From contig CM048847.1 in NCBI GenBank assembly GCA_026545225.1, positions 6,690,501 to 6,754,500 of the forward strand: 64,000 nt of DNA, written 5' to 3'. The notes beneath the pieces were generated by a model, which was not told the origin of the DNA, did no database searches, and saw only the letters and a program-made list of their open reading frames with translations. Shown piece after piece: positions 24,820 through 36,500 of this stretch; within the stretch, counting starts at the first letter, position 1, and each line of letters opens with the position of its first letter. A program made the position numbers and the translations under genes. The stretch is from Cornus controversa. Taxonomy: Eukaryota > Streptophyta > Magnoliopsida > Cornales > Cornaceae.

Positions 24820-25679
24820 CCAAACAATATTAGACACAGATTTGTACTTTAGCATAGCATTCCATCCTCAAACTGACAGACAGTCAGAGCGTACTATACA
24901 TATATTGGAGGATATGCTTCATGCTTGTATTCTTGATTTTAGCGGTGGTTGGGAGGATCATTTTCCATTTATAAAGTTTGTGTATAATAATAGTTATCAG
25001 GTCAGTATTGAGATAGCACCATTTAAGGTGTTATATGGCAGACCTTGTAGATCTCCAGTTTATTGGACTGATGTGGGCGAGACTGTAGCCTTAGGTCCAG
25101 ATATTGTGCATGAGACTACAAAAAAGATTAAGTTGATTAGGCAGTGATTATCGACGGCTTAGAGTTGATAAAAGAGCTATGCCGATAGGAGGCAGCGACC
25201 GTTATCCTTTGAGGTGGGAGACCACGTGTTTCTGAAGGTTTCACCACATAAAGGATTGATGTGTTTTGGGTGAAGTGGCAAGTTATCACTGAGATACATT
25301 GGACCATTTAAGATCCTTAAGTGTGTCGGTGTGGTGGCCTACAGATTTTCTTTGCCACCATAGTTGGAAAAGGTTCACAATGTATTCCATGTTTTGATGT
25401 TAAAAAACTACGAACCTGATCCATCACATGTTTTAGGTTGGGTAAACGTTGAGGTCAATGAGGATGCCACCTATGAGGAGAGACCAGTTCATATTCTTGA
25501 TGCTACAGTGCAAGTTCTGAGGGGTAAGACCATCCATTTGGTCAAGATTTTGTGGCATCACCATGATGTTGAAGAGGCTACCAGAGAGTAGGAGTAGGAA
25601 GTCAAATCTAAGTATCCTGACTTGTTTCCTTCAGGTATGGCCTGATTTTGAGGACGAAATTCTTTTAAGTTGGATAGGT
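24820..25679 (+). mobile_element. chromovirus fossil, part 3: integrase C-terminal part and 3' end
   Basis: Integrase core end (about 24,840-25,140) and the C-terminal region that in Tekay/Del elements precedes the 3' LTR (about 25,360-25,590). The element ends with a GAGGACGAAATTC-type word and a short purine-rich stretch just before the LTR. Broken. Confidence 0.88.
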
Positions 25680-26113
25680 CGTAAGAACTGTGACCATTTG
25701 GCCGATTTTCTATTTTTTTCATTTATTGTCATATTAATGTTTTAAATAATTATGAGTATTTTAAATGTAAAATACATATTTGGGGACTTGTATAAGGGTC
25801 CGGAGAAATTTTCAAAATATTTAGCAAAAGTTGACTTTTTTGGGTTGGGTTGACCTGGGGCGCAAATCGCTCGTGGGCCTAGAAAATCTGAAAGTGTCAA
25901 AATTATGCCAAATTTGGAAGGTAGTTTACATAAAATATTTGATGAGCTACAGAGTCAATTTTGTGTCAATCGGACTTACCAAAATTAAAAACTGAGTCCA
26001 AAAAGGTTTAGTGAAAAGGTAGTGACACTTTTGTAAATAGAAGAGGTAGGTCTATAAATAGAAAGAAGAGAATACAGAATTTCCATTCTCTCTTTCTCTC
26101 ATCAGTCGTGAGA

Positions 26114-26158
<45 letters not shown>

Positions 26159-26814
26159 CATCTTCTTCTTCACTTCTCCATTGAATTTGAGCAGCTTGGG
26201 GCGAGAATTGGAAGGCATCGAAGAAGAGAGAAACGGTCTACACATTGAAGGCTCGAGTTTGATCCATCTAGAATCAATTTCGGAGAAAGTTAATTTTTTG
26301 GTGAGAATTGGGAAGATCATTTGGAAGCTCTTCCAAATTGAGATAGGGATGCCTAACCCATAGAATCTGGATTTTTGTGAATATATTGGTTATCTTGGCA
26401 ACCAATTGGTTATGTGGGTATAATTAGATGTCTCTCAATATTAAAGCATGCTAAATTATGACATTTAATGAATCATTAATGCTAATTGATGTAATTACAT
26501 GTTTATAATTGTCTTAGTTAATTATGAAGCAAGTTAGAATTGAAATGTAAGAGAATTATGTGTATTCATGTATATGTGTAAAAGTGACACTTATGTGTTT
26601 GATAAATTACCTTAAAAGCATGTTTAAGTTAAATGTATGATTTAATTTTTAATATATGAATTATATGAAAATGTGGAATATGTGAAACATGTTCATTGTG
26701 TATGCATGTGATATTTAAATGGGAAATTGTGTAAGCATGACAATTGAATACTCCATTGATTTTGAGTAGTAAATTCACATTAGCTTGAACATGTGGGATG
26801 CATCTTCATTGGCA

Positions 26815-27010
26815 CGGTGAGGGTGGTGAGCTCAATTGGATGGTAAAGTCCTACTGATGAGCGGCGAGGTAATCCGGTAAAGGGAACCCTCGCGGAGTGG
26901 ACAGGTAAAGGAGCCCCAATTAGAATGACGAGGATACTCCCTAAAAATGGAGTCATTCTATGAGGCGAGCTGGTATAAGAGCCTCGGATAGATGGGATTG
27001 GTTTGTCCAA
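26815..27010 (+). repeat. hairpin array of the 2.5-kb LTR
   Basis: Successive inverted repeats GCGAGG/CCTCGC (26,865-26,893 region), AGAATGAC/GTCATTCT (26,922-26,960 region) and GAGGC/GCCTC (26,962-26,985 region). The word GGTAAAG recurs in or next to the loops. Position about 1.2-1.4 kb from the LTR 3' end. Confidence 0.65.
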
Positions 27011-27619
27011 GGGAAATTGGAGACCAATAGATATGTGGAGAGGATGAGAGAGTTATGCATATCATGTTGCATTAACACATTGCTTATGATATGGTTGTGA
27101 TATATGGATAATTACTTAACATGATTAAATACAAATGTATGTGTACGTGGTATTCACGAAACTTGCAGAATTATGTTTTATACATTCTTACTGAGCATGT
27201 GGTTGCTCATCCGATGAGGAATAACTCTTTTAAAGAAATGGGAAAGATGTGATGGAATCTCCCCAATAGTGCATTGGCGTGGAGTGGAAAAGATAATTTC
27301 ATTTAAAAACTTACATTACTTTATTTGAATGCATGTCCGGACTATGGACTATGTGCATGAGATGAACATATAAAGACCATTTATATTTCGAGAACATATA
27401 TTATTTATGCCTTATGATTTCATACATTGTAAACATGGTATTGAGCATAGTAATATACTAGATGTTAATGTTCTAAATGATGATCATTCATTTATATTTA
27501 TTTCTACATATATAAACTTGTGGGAATGGTTGTGTTGATGTGTTGGTAAGGTATAAGGAGCAGGTGTGTTAAAAATGGAAATTGGACCAAAATTGATCAA
27601 TGTGTGAGACTATAAGATT

Positions 27620-27850
27620 CTTGCAGAGAGGATTTCGATCATGCGAAACCATCACTTCGTATGTGCAAAATTTTTGATTGTGCGAGACTGCACTTTCACG
27701 TGTGCAAAAAATTGCAGGAAAGTTGCAAAATGTCAAAGTCCTGAGTGTCAAAAACCTTTGATACTCCTTCAATTTTGCAAGGATCTCGATCATATGAAAC
27801 CCATATTTCACATGTGCAAAACTAGGGTTTCGATCATGCGAAACGTTGCA
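27620..27850 (+). repeat. cluster of TTTCGATCATGCGAAA words
   Basis: Several variants of a TTTCG...CGAAA inverted word in about 230 bp, about 330-560 bp before the LTR 3' end. A closely related cluster lies at 52,025-52,265 in another LTR. Confidence 0.75.
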
Positions 27851-28178
27851 GGAATTGGAAATGGTAAATGGACTTGTGTAAGCCTAACTTCATTAAGAAA
27901 TATTCATGGTGGCCTTGAATTGATTATGTATGCATGTAAGCATGATGTTGGTAAAGAATGAATGTGTTGATAAGTGTAAAGGCTTCCACAACAAGTCATG
28001 ACTCGACATTTGGGGCGTGATAGTTTGGTATTGGTAATGATATGAGATGGTGAATGTTGGTAACTTGTCATGGTTACTCGGGTCATGGGATGACGGTCGG
28101 GTGACTATGACACCTCCTTACTCTGGATTCGGGCTTGAACCGGGGGAGTCCCGACGGTCCAGATTTCGGAGCGTGACA

Positions 28179-28849
28179 TGAAAACAAGGAGAAACAGGTT
28201 CTGGAGAGTTTCAGCTGGCTGAAAGATCCTTCAGCCAACCGAAATAGTGAGATACCGAGAATTTGTAATTGCAGGTTCTGCAAGTACCAATTTCGGTCGC
28301 CCTAAACTATCTTACAGCCGACCAAAGCTGAAGGGTAGCCAGTCGATGGATTGGCCAGGTTTCAGTCGACTGGCGGGACTTCCATCAGCCAACCGAAACC
28401 TAAATGTAGGTTAATTACATGTTGTTAAACATTTAGAGTTCATGTGTCCTACTTAGGGACTCATAATGAGATTGTTAAGCTTTCGCTGTGTTATAATAAT
28501 GATGAATGAAAATAGAACCCCAAGTATATATTCCATATAGGAGACTTGGAGTGAATTTGTTAAGCTTCCGCGAATTTGGCTCAGTGGTTTATGAGGGAAC
28601 CGAGGATGAGTAATGGTAAATTGCCATAATTATTCAGGTTGTGGGATAACAAATGGACACTCACGACATCTCACTACCCTGAAGTTCTGGCTTGGACCGA
28701 AGGAGTCCCAACGGTCCGAATTTCGGGGCGTGACAGCTTGGTATCAAAGCATGATATTGAGGTATGATTGTTTATGAGTGATGTAGATATTTGATTCAAT
28801 CACCCCCATTTCCCATACCTTTTCGAGTGTTGGAAATTGGGGCATGACA
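28179..28849 (+). mobile_element. two further truncated LTR 3' ends with a primer-binding site
   Basis: A second LTR end closes at 28,735 (GGGGCGTGACA) and is followed by TGGTATCAAAGC (28,739-28,750), the primer-binding site. A third end closes at 28,849 (GGGGCATGACA). The first contains a palindromic-word cluster with TTTCAGCTGGCTGAAA and relatives (28,195-28,400). These are 3' LTR pieces from at least two other insertions. Confidence 0.65.
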
Positions 28850-29700
28850 AATCTATTCACAAAAACTATGGAAATCATGAGTTAGACATTCCTACCTCGG
28901 TTTAGAAAAGTTTCTAAACAAAACTCTCAAATCTACCGAACTCAAAATCACCAAAAATCAGCTTTAAATTGATTATATCAAAGCCCTCGTCGCATAGAAC
29001 AACCTTTCCTTCTTCGACACTTCCAAATCTCACATCTAGGGCATTAGATCTAAGAAATGAGATGAAGAGAAATGAAGGAGAAGAAGAGAAGAGAAGAGAG
29101 AGCCAGCTATTTTGATCTCCACCAAATGTCTAGAAATTCTGCCCAAGTGTATTTATCGCACTTCGTATGCGGAATGACCAAAATGTCATTTAGTCATTTA
29201 ATGTACCCTCCCGGCCTCTATTTTCGATTCTGAAAGTGGCTATGGCTCCGAAATCAATTCTATATATCTTCTAAGATTTAATTGGTTTAAAACCAAAAAT
29301 AATTTTTTCCGAAAAAATATCCAATTTTCTGAGCGTATTAGACCCGCGTCCTGGGTCCCACCGACTTGAAATTTTCAAATTGAGTCAAATGACTCCAAAA
29401 CTTTTTCGGACCTTTAAACAAATCCCCAAACATGCATTTCATATTTAAAACATACATACCATCATTTATAATCAATTAAAATAATAAATAATAAATAAAT
29501 AAAAAATCGACCAAAAATAGTCAGGTCTTTACAACCTCTCCAACTTAAAAGGATTTTGTCCCCGAAATCAGACCATACCTGAAGGAAATAAGTCCGGATA
29601 CTTGGATCTAACTTCCTGCTCTAAGGTACCCTTAAACAAGCCCGGATACTTGGTTCTTTTGAGTACATGGGATTCAAGAATATTTTATGGTCATGTCGTC
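28850..29700 (-). mobile_element. minus-strand chromovirus scrap: LTR part and internal 3' end
   Basis: On the minus strand a polypurine-type end and the characteristic word before the LTR (29,534-29,575) lead into an LTR starting TGTAAAGACC at 29,533 and running left to about 28,850. To the right, remnants of the integrase C-terminal region reach about 29,700. Truncated and broken. Confidence 0.6.
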
Positions 29701-30366
29701 TAACCCTTTGTCATAGACTTATCGATCATGTGAGAGCCTGCCTAAGGTAATAAAGAAATTTCAATCTTGACCAACGGATGTAAATTCCATTTTAGGCTCG
29801 CTTTAATCAATCCTTGAATCATTTAAACACGTCTTATTATTATTATTGGTCTGATTTAATCCCTTTTCAACATTGTACGTCCTGATGTATTCACTCCCTA
29901 TAATTCAATGTTGGATAAAAATTAAGTATTACTAACAAACAAATCAAACTCCATTCAATATGGAAGAACATATCGAATCAAGTTAAATGGTGTCATAAAG
30001 AAAAAAGGAAAGAACAATTGTGTATTCCAAATGAATGTGGAACATCAAACAGAGTCTTCATAGAAAATACAGGTTCAAATCAATTCCACAAATGAAAGAG
30101 AGTGCATTTGGTTGTGTTTACAAAGACAATTGATTCTAATATTATACAGAAGTAATCAAGTACCTTGGAAAATTAATATAAAATATTAATTCTGCATATT
30201 GGAAACAGAAACAACCCAAGCCAAATTAAAGAAAAAAAATTAAGAGAAACTAGAGAGCCAACAGTTTTCTTTTCTCCCCTCTGATTAACTACATTAATAT
30301 ATAATAATCTCTCAGACATAAATTGTGAACATTCTAAAGATCCTCCGAGTGGAATGAAGTTTCTCA
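29701..30366. other. 3' flank of the ABC transporter gene, nothing else recognised
   Basis: AT-rich sequence that probably contains the 3' UTR of the minus-strand transporter gene. No transposon or RNA gene was recognised. Confidence 0.5.
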
Positions 30367-33300
30367 TCATCTTCTTTGGAAGTTAAGGAATTTGATTCCA
30401 TAAGCAAAGACAAAGAAGAAGAGGAGGACCCACCCAATATGGGCAAAAACCACATATATAAGGAAGTCATGCTCAAAACCCATGTACTCTTTAAGGAATT
30501 GGTCCACTCGCATTGGAAGCGCATCGGGTATTTGGAGCTCACCCTTGTTGTCACCCACTTGAGATGTGAAAATACCATAGATTGTCCAAGCAACTGGAGA
30601 AGCCCAGTAGTACCACCTCCACCAGATGGGAATAAGCTGCAATTATTTTGAGCACAAGTGTCATAATTATGATAACAAAAGGGGATGCTTTCAAGTGAAA
30701 TATGTATACAGTGTAATGATTTTATGTTCAAAATTGAATGCATTTTACTCGATCATGAATATCAAGTATGTTTCCAAAATCACCAATGAAGTCCTCTACA
30801 TTTTTTAAACAATTTCTTAATGAATTTTCCACTGTCATTGTTTTTATGAGTAATTGTGGAATTTCTGTCCAAAATTTTTCAACATTCATCAACTACATTT
30901 GACATTTAGGATACATACCGGCCTGGGGATAAGGAAACCAGAGAACAAGTTCCAGAAGCTCATAAAGAAGGACATGACAACAGCGGCAATTTGATAACCA
31001 GGAGTCAAAGCAACCACCATCATCCCATACATTGTGAAGTAGGTAAAGCACATGAATATGAAGTAATAGAAGTACAGAACTTTATCCAACTTCCAATGGA
31101 ACCCAATCATGGAGTAAAGAAGAAGGGAATAAACGAAGGTTTGAACTAAAACATAAAGAGTCTCTATGGCCACCTGCATTAGAAAAGAAACAGAAGCATA
31201 TTACAAGTGTAAAAAGATAGATAGATGTTCTCAATGAAAAGAATAAGTTGAGATGCACAACATTATGCATATATTGAAAATGTGAAGTAACTTATATATT
31301 TTACCTGAGCAAATGCATATGGCAATTCTGAATACATTCCAGCGGCTCTTTCACGGTAGAAGACTGTTCTTTCAATTGCTACAATAGATTGCACGGCAGA
31401 AGCATTGGTGCCTCCAAGGAAAAGGACAGCTGCGTAGGTAGCTCCTAGCAGATTAAGGAGGTCTTGTTGTCTGTATCTGTTAACGAAAAAAAATGCAATA
31501 GTTAAAAAAGGTTTCCTATAATTAGCTTATCTCTCTCTCATATATTTTGATAACATGACTTGGTAAATCATGTAGATAATAATAGCAAAATTTTATACTT
31601 ACATTTGGTCTCCTTTGCCCCAGAAGATAACACCAAAGAGAACGGCAATAACAATTGTAATGAAGAATCTGATGGCATTATACTGTGAGTTCCTCCAGTA
31701 TGACCAATGTTGTTTCCAGAAACAAGCCTTGCATTGTGTTAGGAAGGATTGTGAGTATTGAGTGGGGAAGTAGAGGTCCCTGGAACCCGGTTCTGGAGTG
31801 CTTAGCTCCTTGATAAGCTCCTGATTTCTCCTGGAAAAAGGAAAAAAAAAACAAGAAAGAGATTAGTACAGAGAGAGAGAGAGAAACTGAGAAATAAACA
31901 AGGTCTGGGACAAAATGTTGTGTATTGCTTACTGATAGAGGCTGGAATTGGCGTAAATTTCTGCAAAATCAACATCAAGTTGAGCCTCGACTGCAGAAGA
32001 GCTGACCTCCAGCATCCAGGTAGCTGGATTGTAATCTTTTTTAATCTTAGGAACCCCTGGGACAGCCTGCAAAAGAAGTTGGATATTAGTCAAACTTACA
32101 TAATTGATGGATGGAAGTTTCGAATTGGATAATACAGGCTTTAAGACCCTTCAGCATTTGAAAAATATATTCTGCTCTTTTCAATATTTTCTCATCAAAG
32201 TGAAACTTTTAGGAATCAATTATAGTTTATTAGCAACAAAGTCCATCCTTAATTAGATTAGATTATTCAAGGAGAAATTATAAGTTATATGGCACTGCAC
32301 CAATAGAAAGATAGATAAAAATAAGTTTTCATAATAGATTTCTTTTTTCCCCTTTTCTGGAAGCACTTGAATGCTGATGCTCCAGAAACTGTCCATTGAA
32401 TACAAGAGATTCATCTTAATCAGAGTGGAAAGAATTTCCAAAAGAGAAATATGGAGGAAAAGACATATTGGGATTACTTAATGTCCAAATTTATTTATGT
32501 AGTCAGCATGGAACCAAGCACATGCAGGTAAATAGAAAAAAAAGAAAAAAATCTCACCTCAAAATATTCAATAAGCTTGTGAGAATTGCGACCAAGAGAT
32601 CCGGCATAAATCATTTGTCCTCCTCTCTTCATCAACAGCAGCTGCAAGGAAACAACAATATCAATATCAAACTGAGTGCATAAAATGACGACATTAGAAT
32701 GAATAAGATATATGAACCAAACCATACCTCGTCAAAAGCTTCAAAAATATCAATGCTCGGTTGGTGAATTGTGCACACAACAGTTCTCCCTGTATCAACT
32801 GTGTTTCTCACAGTACGCATGACAATTGCAGCAGCTCTGGCATCTAGGCCAGATGTGGGCTCATCCATAAAGATGATGGAAGGGTTAGCAACCAACTCAA
32901 CAGCGATGGTGACTCTTTTTCTTTGTTCAGTTGAAAGACCATCTACACCTGGAAGTCCAACTAATGCATTCCTCAAAGGATTAAGCTCAACCAAATCCAT
33001 AACTTCCTCAACAAACATCTACAGTAAGAAAGAAATAAATAAATTCAGTCAAATTAAAATGTTGAAATGGAAGAGAAAAAGTCATATTTCTAGTGATCCG
33101 GTGACGTACCTTTCGTGTTTCTGTCTTTACATCCTTAGCAAGACGCAGCCAGGCAGAGTATAAGAGAGACTCATAAACAGTGACATATGGAGAATGGATA
33201 TCATTCTGCTCACAGTAACCACTGACTCGGGCAAATGTCTCTTGGTTCTTTGGGTAACCTGAAATGTTTATGCTTCCTTCAATATAACCACCAGTCTTTC

Positions 33301-33504
33301 TCCCTGCCAACACATCCATTAAGGTGGTCTTTCCAGCACCACTAACACCTACTAATGCTGTCAAAACACCTGGCCTGAAAGCACCGCTAACATCTCGCAG
33401 CAGTTGTAGTCGGGTTTCTGCAACTCCTTCACTCTTCATTTCCTGATATGTAAAACGAAACATATAATACAGAAATAATATATTGAAATCAAGATCTACA
33501 CTTA

Positions 33505-33535
<31 letters not shown>

Positions 33536-36500
33536 AGTCCCCCAATCATATAATTAAATTGAAATTAGGTTTGTAAACTTAAATTTGAACCTATTTGATT
33601 AGGGAAAATTTGGTCTAAATTTATAATCTTGATTTTTTTTCCTCCTTTGAATCATTGCTTTGTATATACTAGATGTATTAACACTAGAAATATAAATCAT
33701 TAGACATAGACTCACCGCAGGCATATCCACATAGTAATTCACATGGTTGAATGCAAGTGAGAGGGGCTGGAAGGGCAAAACCATTCCTCTTCCAGTCTGA
33801 TTGCTTGTGATGCCAGTATTCCCTTGAGGATTTCTCACAGCCATATCAATACCTGTAATGATTGACTAATATTAGATAACCAGAATAATAAGAGACCATA
33901 CTTAACCATCTTTGCTTCAATAACTAAGGAAAAAAATAGATGGAGGCTTTTCTGGTTTTCATATCTAGCTATCTTATGTCAACACTCAAAGTCAGTGCCT
34001 CAAGTACCATCAAAGTTTCTGCTGTCAAATTCTTAATATTTGTAATGCCGCACAAATCCAATAACTTGGTTCCTTTTTGGAAAATCAAATTCATGTATTC
34101 CTGCTCCTCCATTAAGTCTCTCTAGTGCCCTCATTTGACACTTCATTGAGTTTAATCAACTTGTCTATATGTTTTAGGTCTTACGAATACTTTGCTAGAA
34201 CACCACCAAGTGAGAAAACAGAATGAATGACCAAATTAGAGTCTACAAGCATAAAAGTTGAACAAATCACAAACCTTCAGCATTTGATGTCATTCGCTGC
34301 CTATTGTTGTTTGTATCATCCTCTTCCACAATTACAGCTTTAGAATCCCCGATAGCTGAAATTGAATTTGATAAAACAAAATCAGAATATGGATCTTATT
34401 AACATTGTAAAAAACTGAAAGAATAAACAAGAAATATTGACTTACGGTTCAAGTATGTCAAAGCCAAGACGAAAAGAACATTAAAAAGAAGAGACCACCC
34501 GAAAAGCGCTGCAATACAAACCCAATACATATACTCATCCACAAACAGGCCTCTGTCCTTTAGAAGAAGCTTTCCAACTGTAGGTTGTGATTGGTTGAAC
34601 AGGGGCTGTGCCAAAAGAGATAATAATAATAATATTAAATATATACGAGTTTGCTTCTCCAAAATGAATGTTAAAATCACTGTAAAGCAAGTGGATATCT
34701 TACAGTGCTCCATCTCTCAGCAAGAAACTCATTCATGGCAATGGCATTTTGTCCATACATCATAGGAGATATATAGTATCCCCATATCATCCATGGTTGA
34801 ATGTCATCTGCACACCAAGAACCAAATATTTATATTCATCTTTTAATACAAATATCTTGAAAGAAGGTGGATAAAGCTCGCAGGTTGTGACTTATCGAAC
34901 TGAATTTGTAAAAATTTGGAGATAAGATTCGGGTATGCAGTAATAGATGGATTTCTAACCTTTGGCAACGATAAAGCCTCCAAGCACAAAAACCAATAAC
35001 AAGGTGAAGGTACCAAGTGTGTTTGCAATAACCTGTGTTCTTCCAGCTGCTGCAATGAAACGAAAGAGAGAGAGAGCCATCTGATGTATACCAAAGAAAG
35101 CCAAAAACTGTTTGAAAAACCTGCACATGTTGGAAATATGTCAATAAACAAAAGTCGCATTAGAAAGACCTTCAAATTCAACTTGACTGAAGTATATATG
35201 AATTTGTAATTACCTACTGGCAGCAGGTGCAAATCCAATGGTGTAATAAGTAAGAATTATCCATATCCCAGATTCCATCAATGAAAGGGGAATACGGAGG
35301 ACCCAAATAGGCAAGGCAAAAGCCCATGGCGGGTAGAACAAGAAATCTCTCTGTTTAAAAAACACAGGAAATCTAAATACTATCGCAAGCTCCTGAATCC
35401 CATTAAACATCACATTAATGAGACTGAAAAACAGTGCTCCCCAAAATTTTGCAGCATCTTCTGTTCTACCAGTTTTCATTTCCGTTCTTAGGAACACGGT
35501 CAGGGCAATTGTTGCCATGATTGTTATCTGGGTAGTTTTGAATATGTAGAGAAAAGAGCTCCGCTTCATCAACAGCCATTCCCTTGCGAAGCCTGCCCTG
35601 AAGAGTTCCCAATTGGAGATACCATACTTTTCAGTCACCAATGCAGCAGGATGGGCTTTGGACTTGTCGTATGGAATTCTAAGATCTTCTGAAAGCTGTT
35701 GGCCAATGTGGAAAGATTTGAAGGCCTGTGCAAAATCAGGTACTGAGACATATCTGTGTGGTTGGTTCTTTCTGAACCAATATTGTTCTTGGTCCTTCTT
35801 AGAAGTTACTTCCTGAAGGAAGTCTGCAACTCCTTTCCTTTCTGGGCATTTGAATCCCATGTACTCAAAGAACTCTAGAATATTTTCTCGCGGACCTTGA
35901 TAGACAATCTGACCATCTGAAAGTAGGATAACATCGTCAAAAAGATCAAATGTCTCAGGTGCAGGCTGCAAGAGAGAGATGACCATGGTTACATCCATAA
36001 TATGAACCATCTGCCTCATGAATTTCATAATCTGAAAGGTAGTGGAACTGTCCAGCCCTGTTGATATTTCATCCATGAAAAATGCTTTTGCTGGTCCAAC
36101 AAACATTTCCCCTGCATTGAGTACAATTAGTCCTAGTTAGAACATCATGAAGTAGTTACAAATTGAAGAACAAAAAAGGATGAGGCTGACCTCAATTCAT
36201 AAGAAGGCTTAAAAATTTTATAAAATAAAATTTAGATTTTGACTAGGTAATGAGGCATGCTTTTCATATACAGTTAAAGAAAGCAGCAACTTCGTACACT
36301 AAAAAGTGTGGGATTGTTGTCATGTTTGGAAAAAATCAAACATGGGTTAGAAATTATATGTTGTAGCATAATATACTCTAATTTGTTACAAAATGATTTC
36401 CCTTCAGTAACAGCTGTTAAAATTATGTGTGTAATTTACACATACCAGTAGTAACACGTTTCTTCTGTCCACCAGATATGCCCCTTCTCATATCATCCCC

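Larger units (their letters stand above)
25680..28178 (+). mobile_element. 3' LTR of the chromovirus (about 2.5 kb)
   Basis: Begins with a degenerate TGTAAGAACTG just after the polypurine region and ends GAGCGTGACA. Landmarks: (TA)n at about 26,114-26,149, hairpin array at 26,815-27,010, TGAGC...GCTCA hairpin at 27,192-27,209, palindromic-word cluster at 27,620-27,850. Confidence 0.75.
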
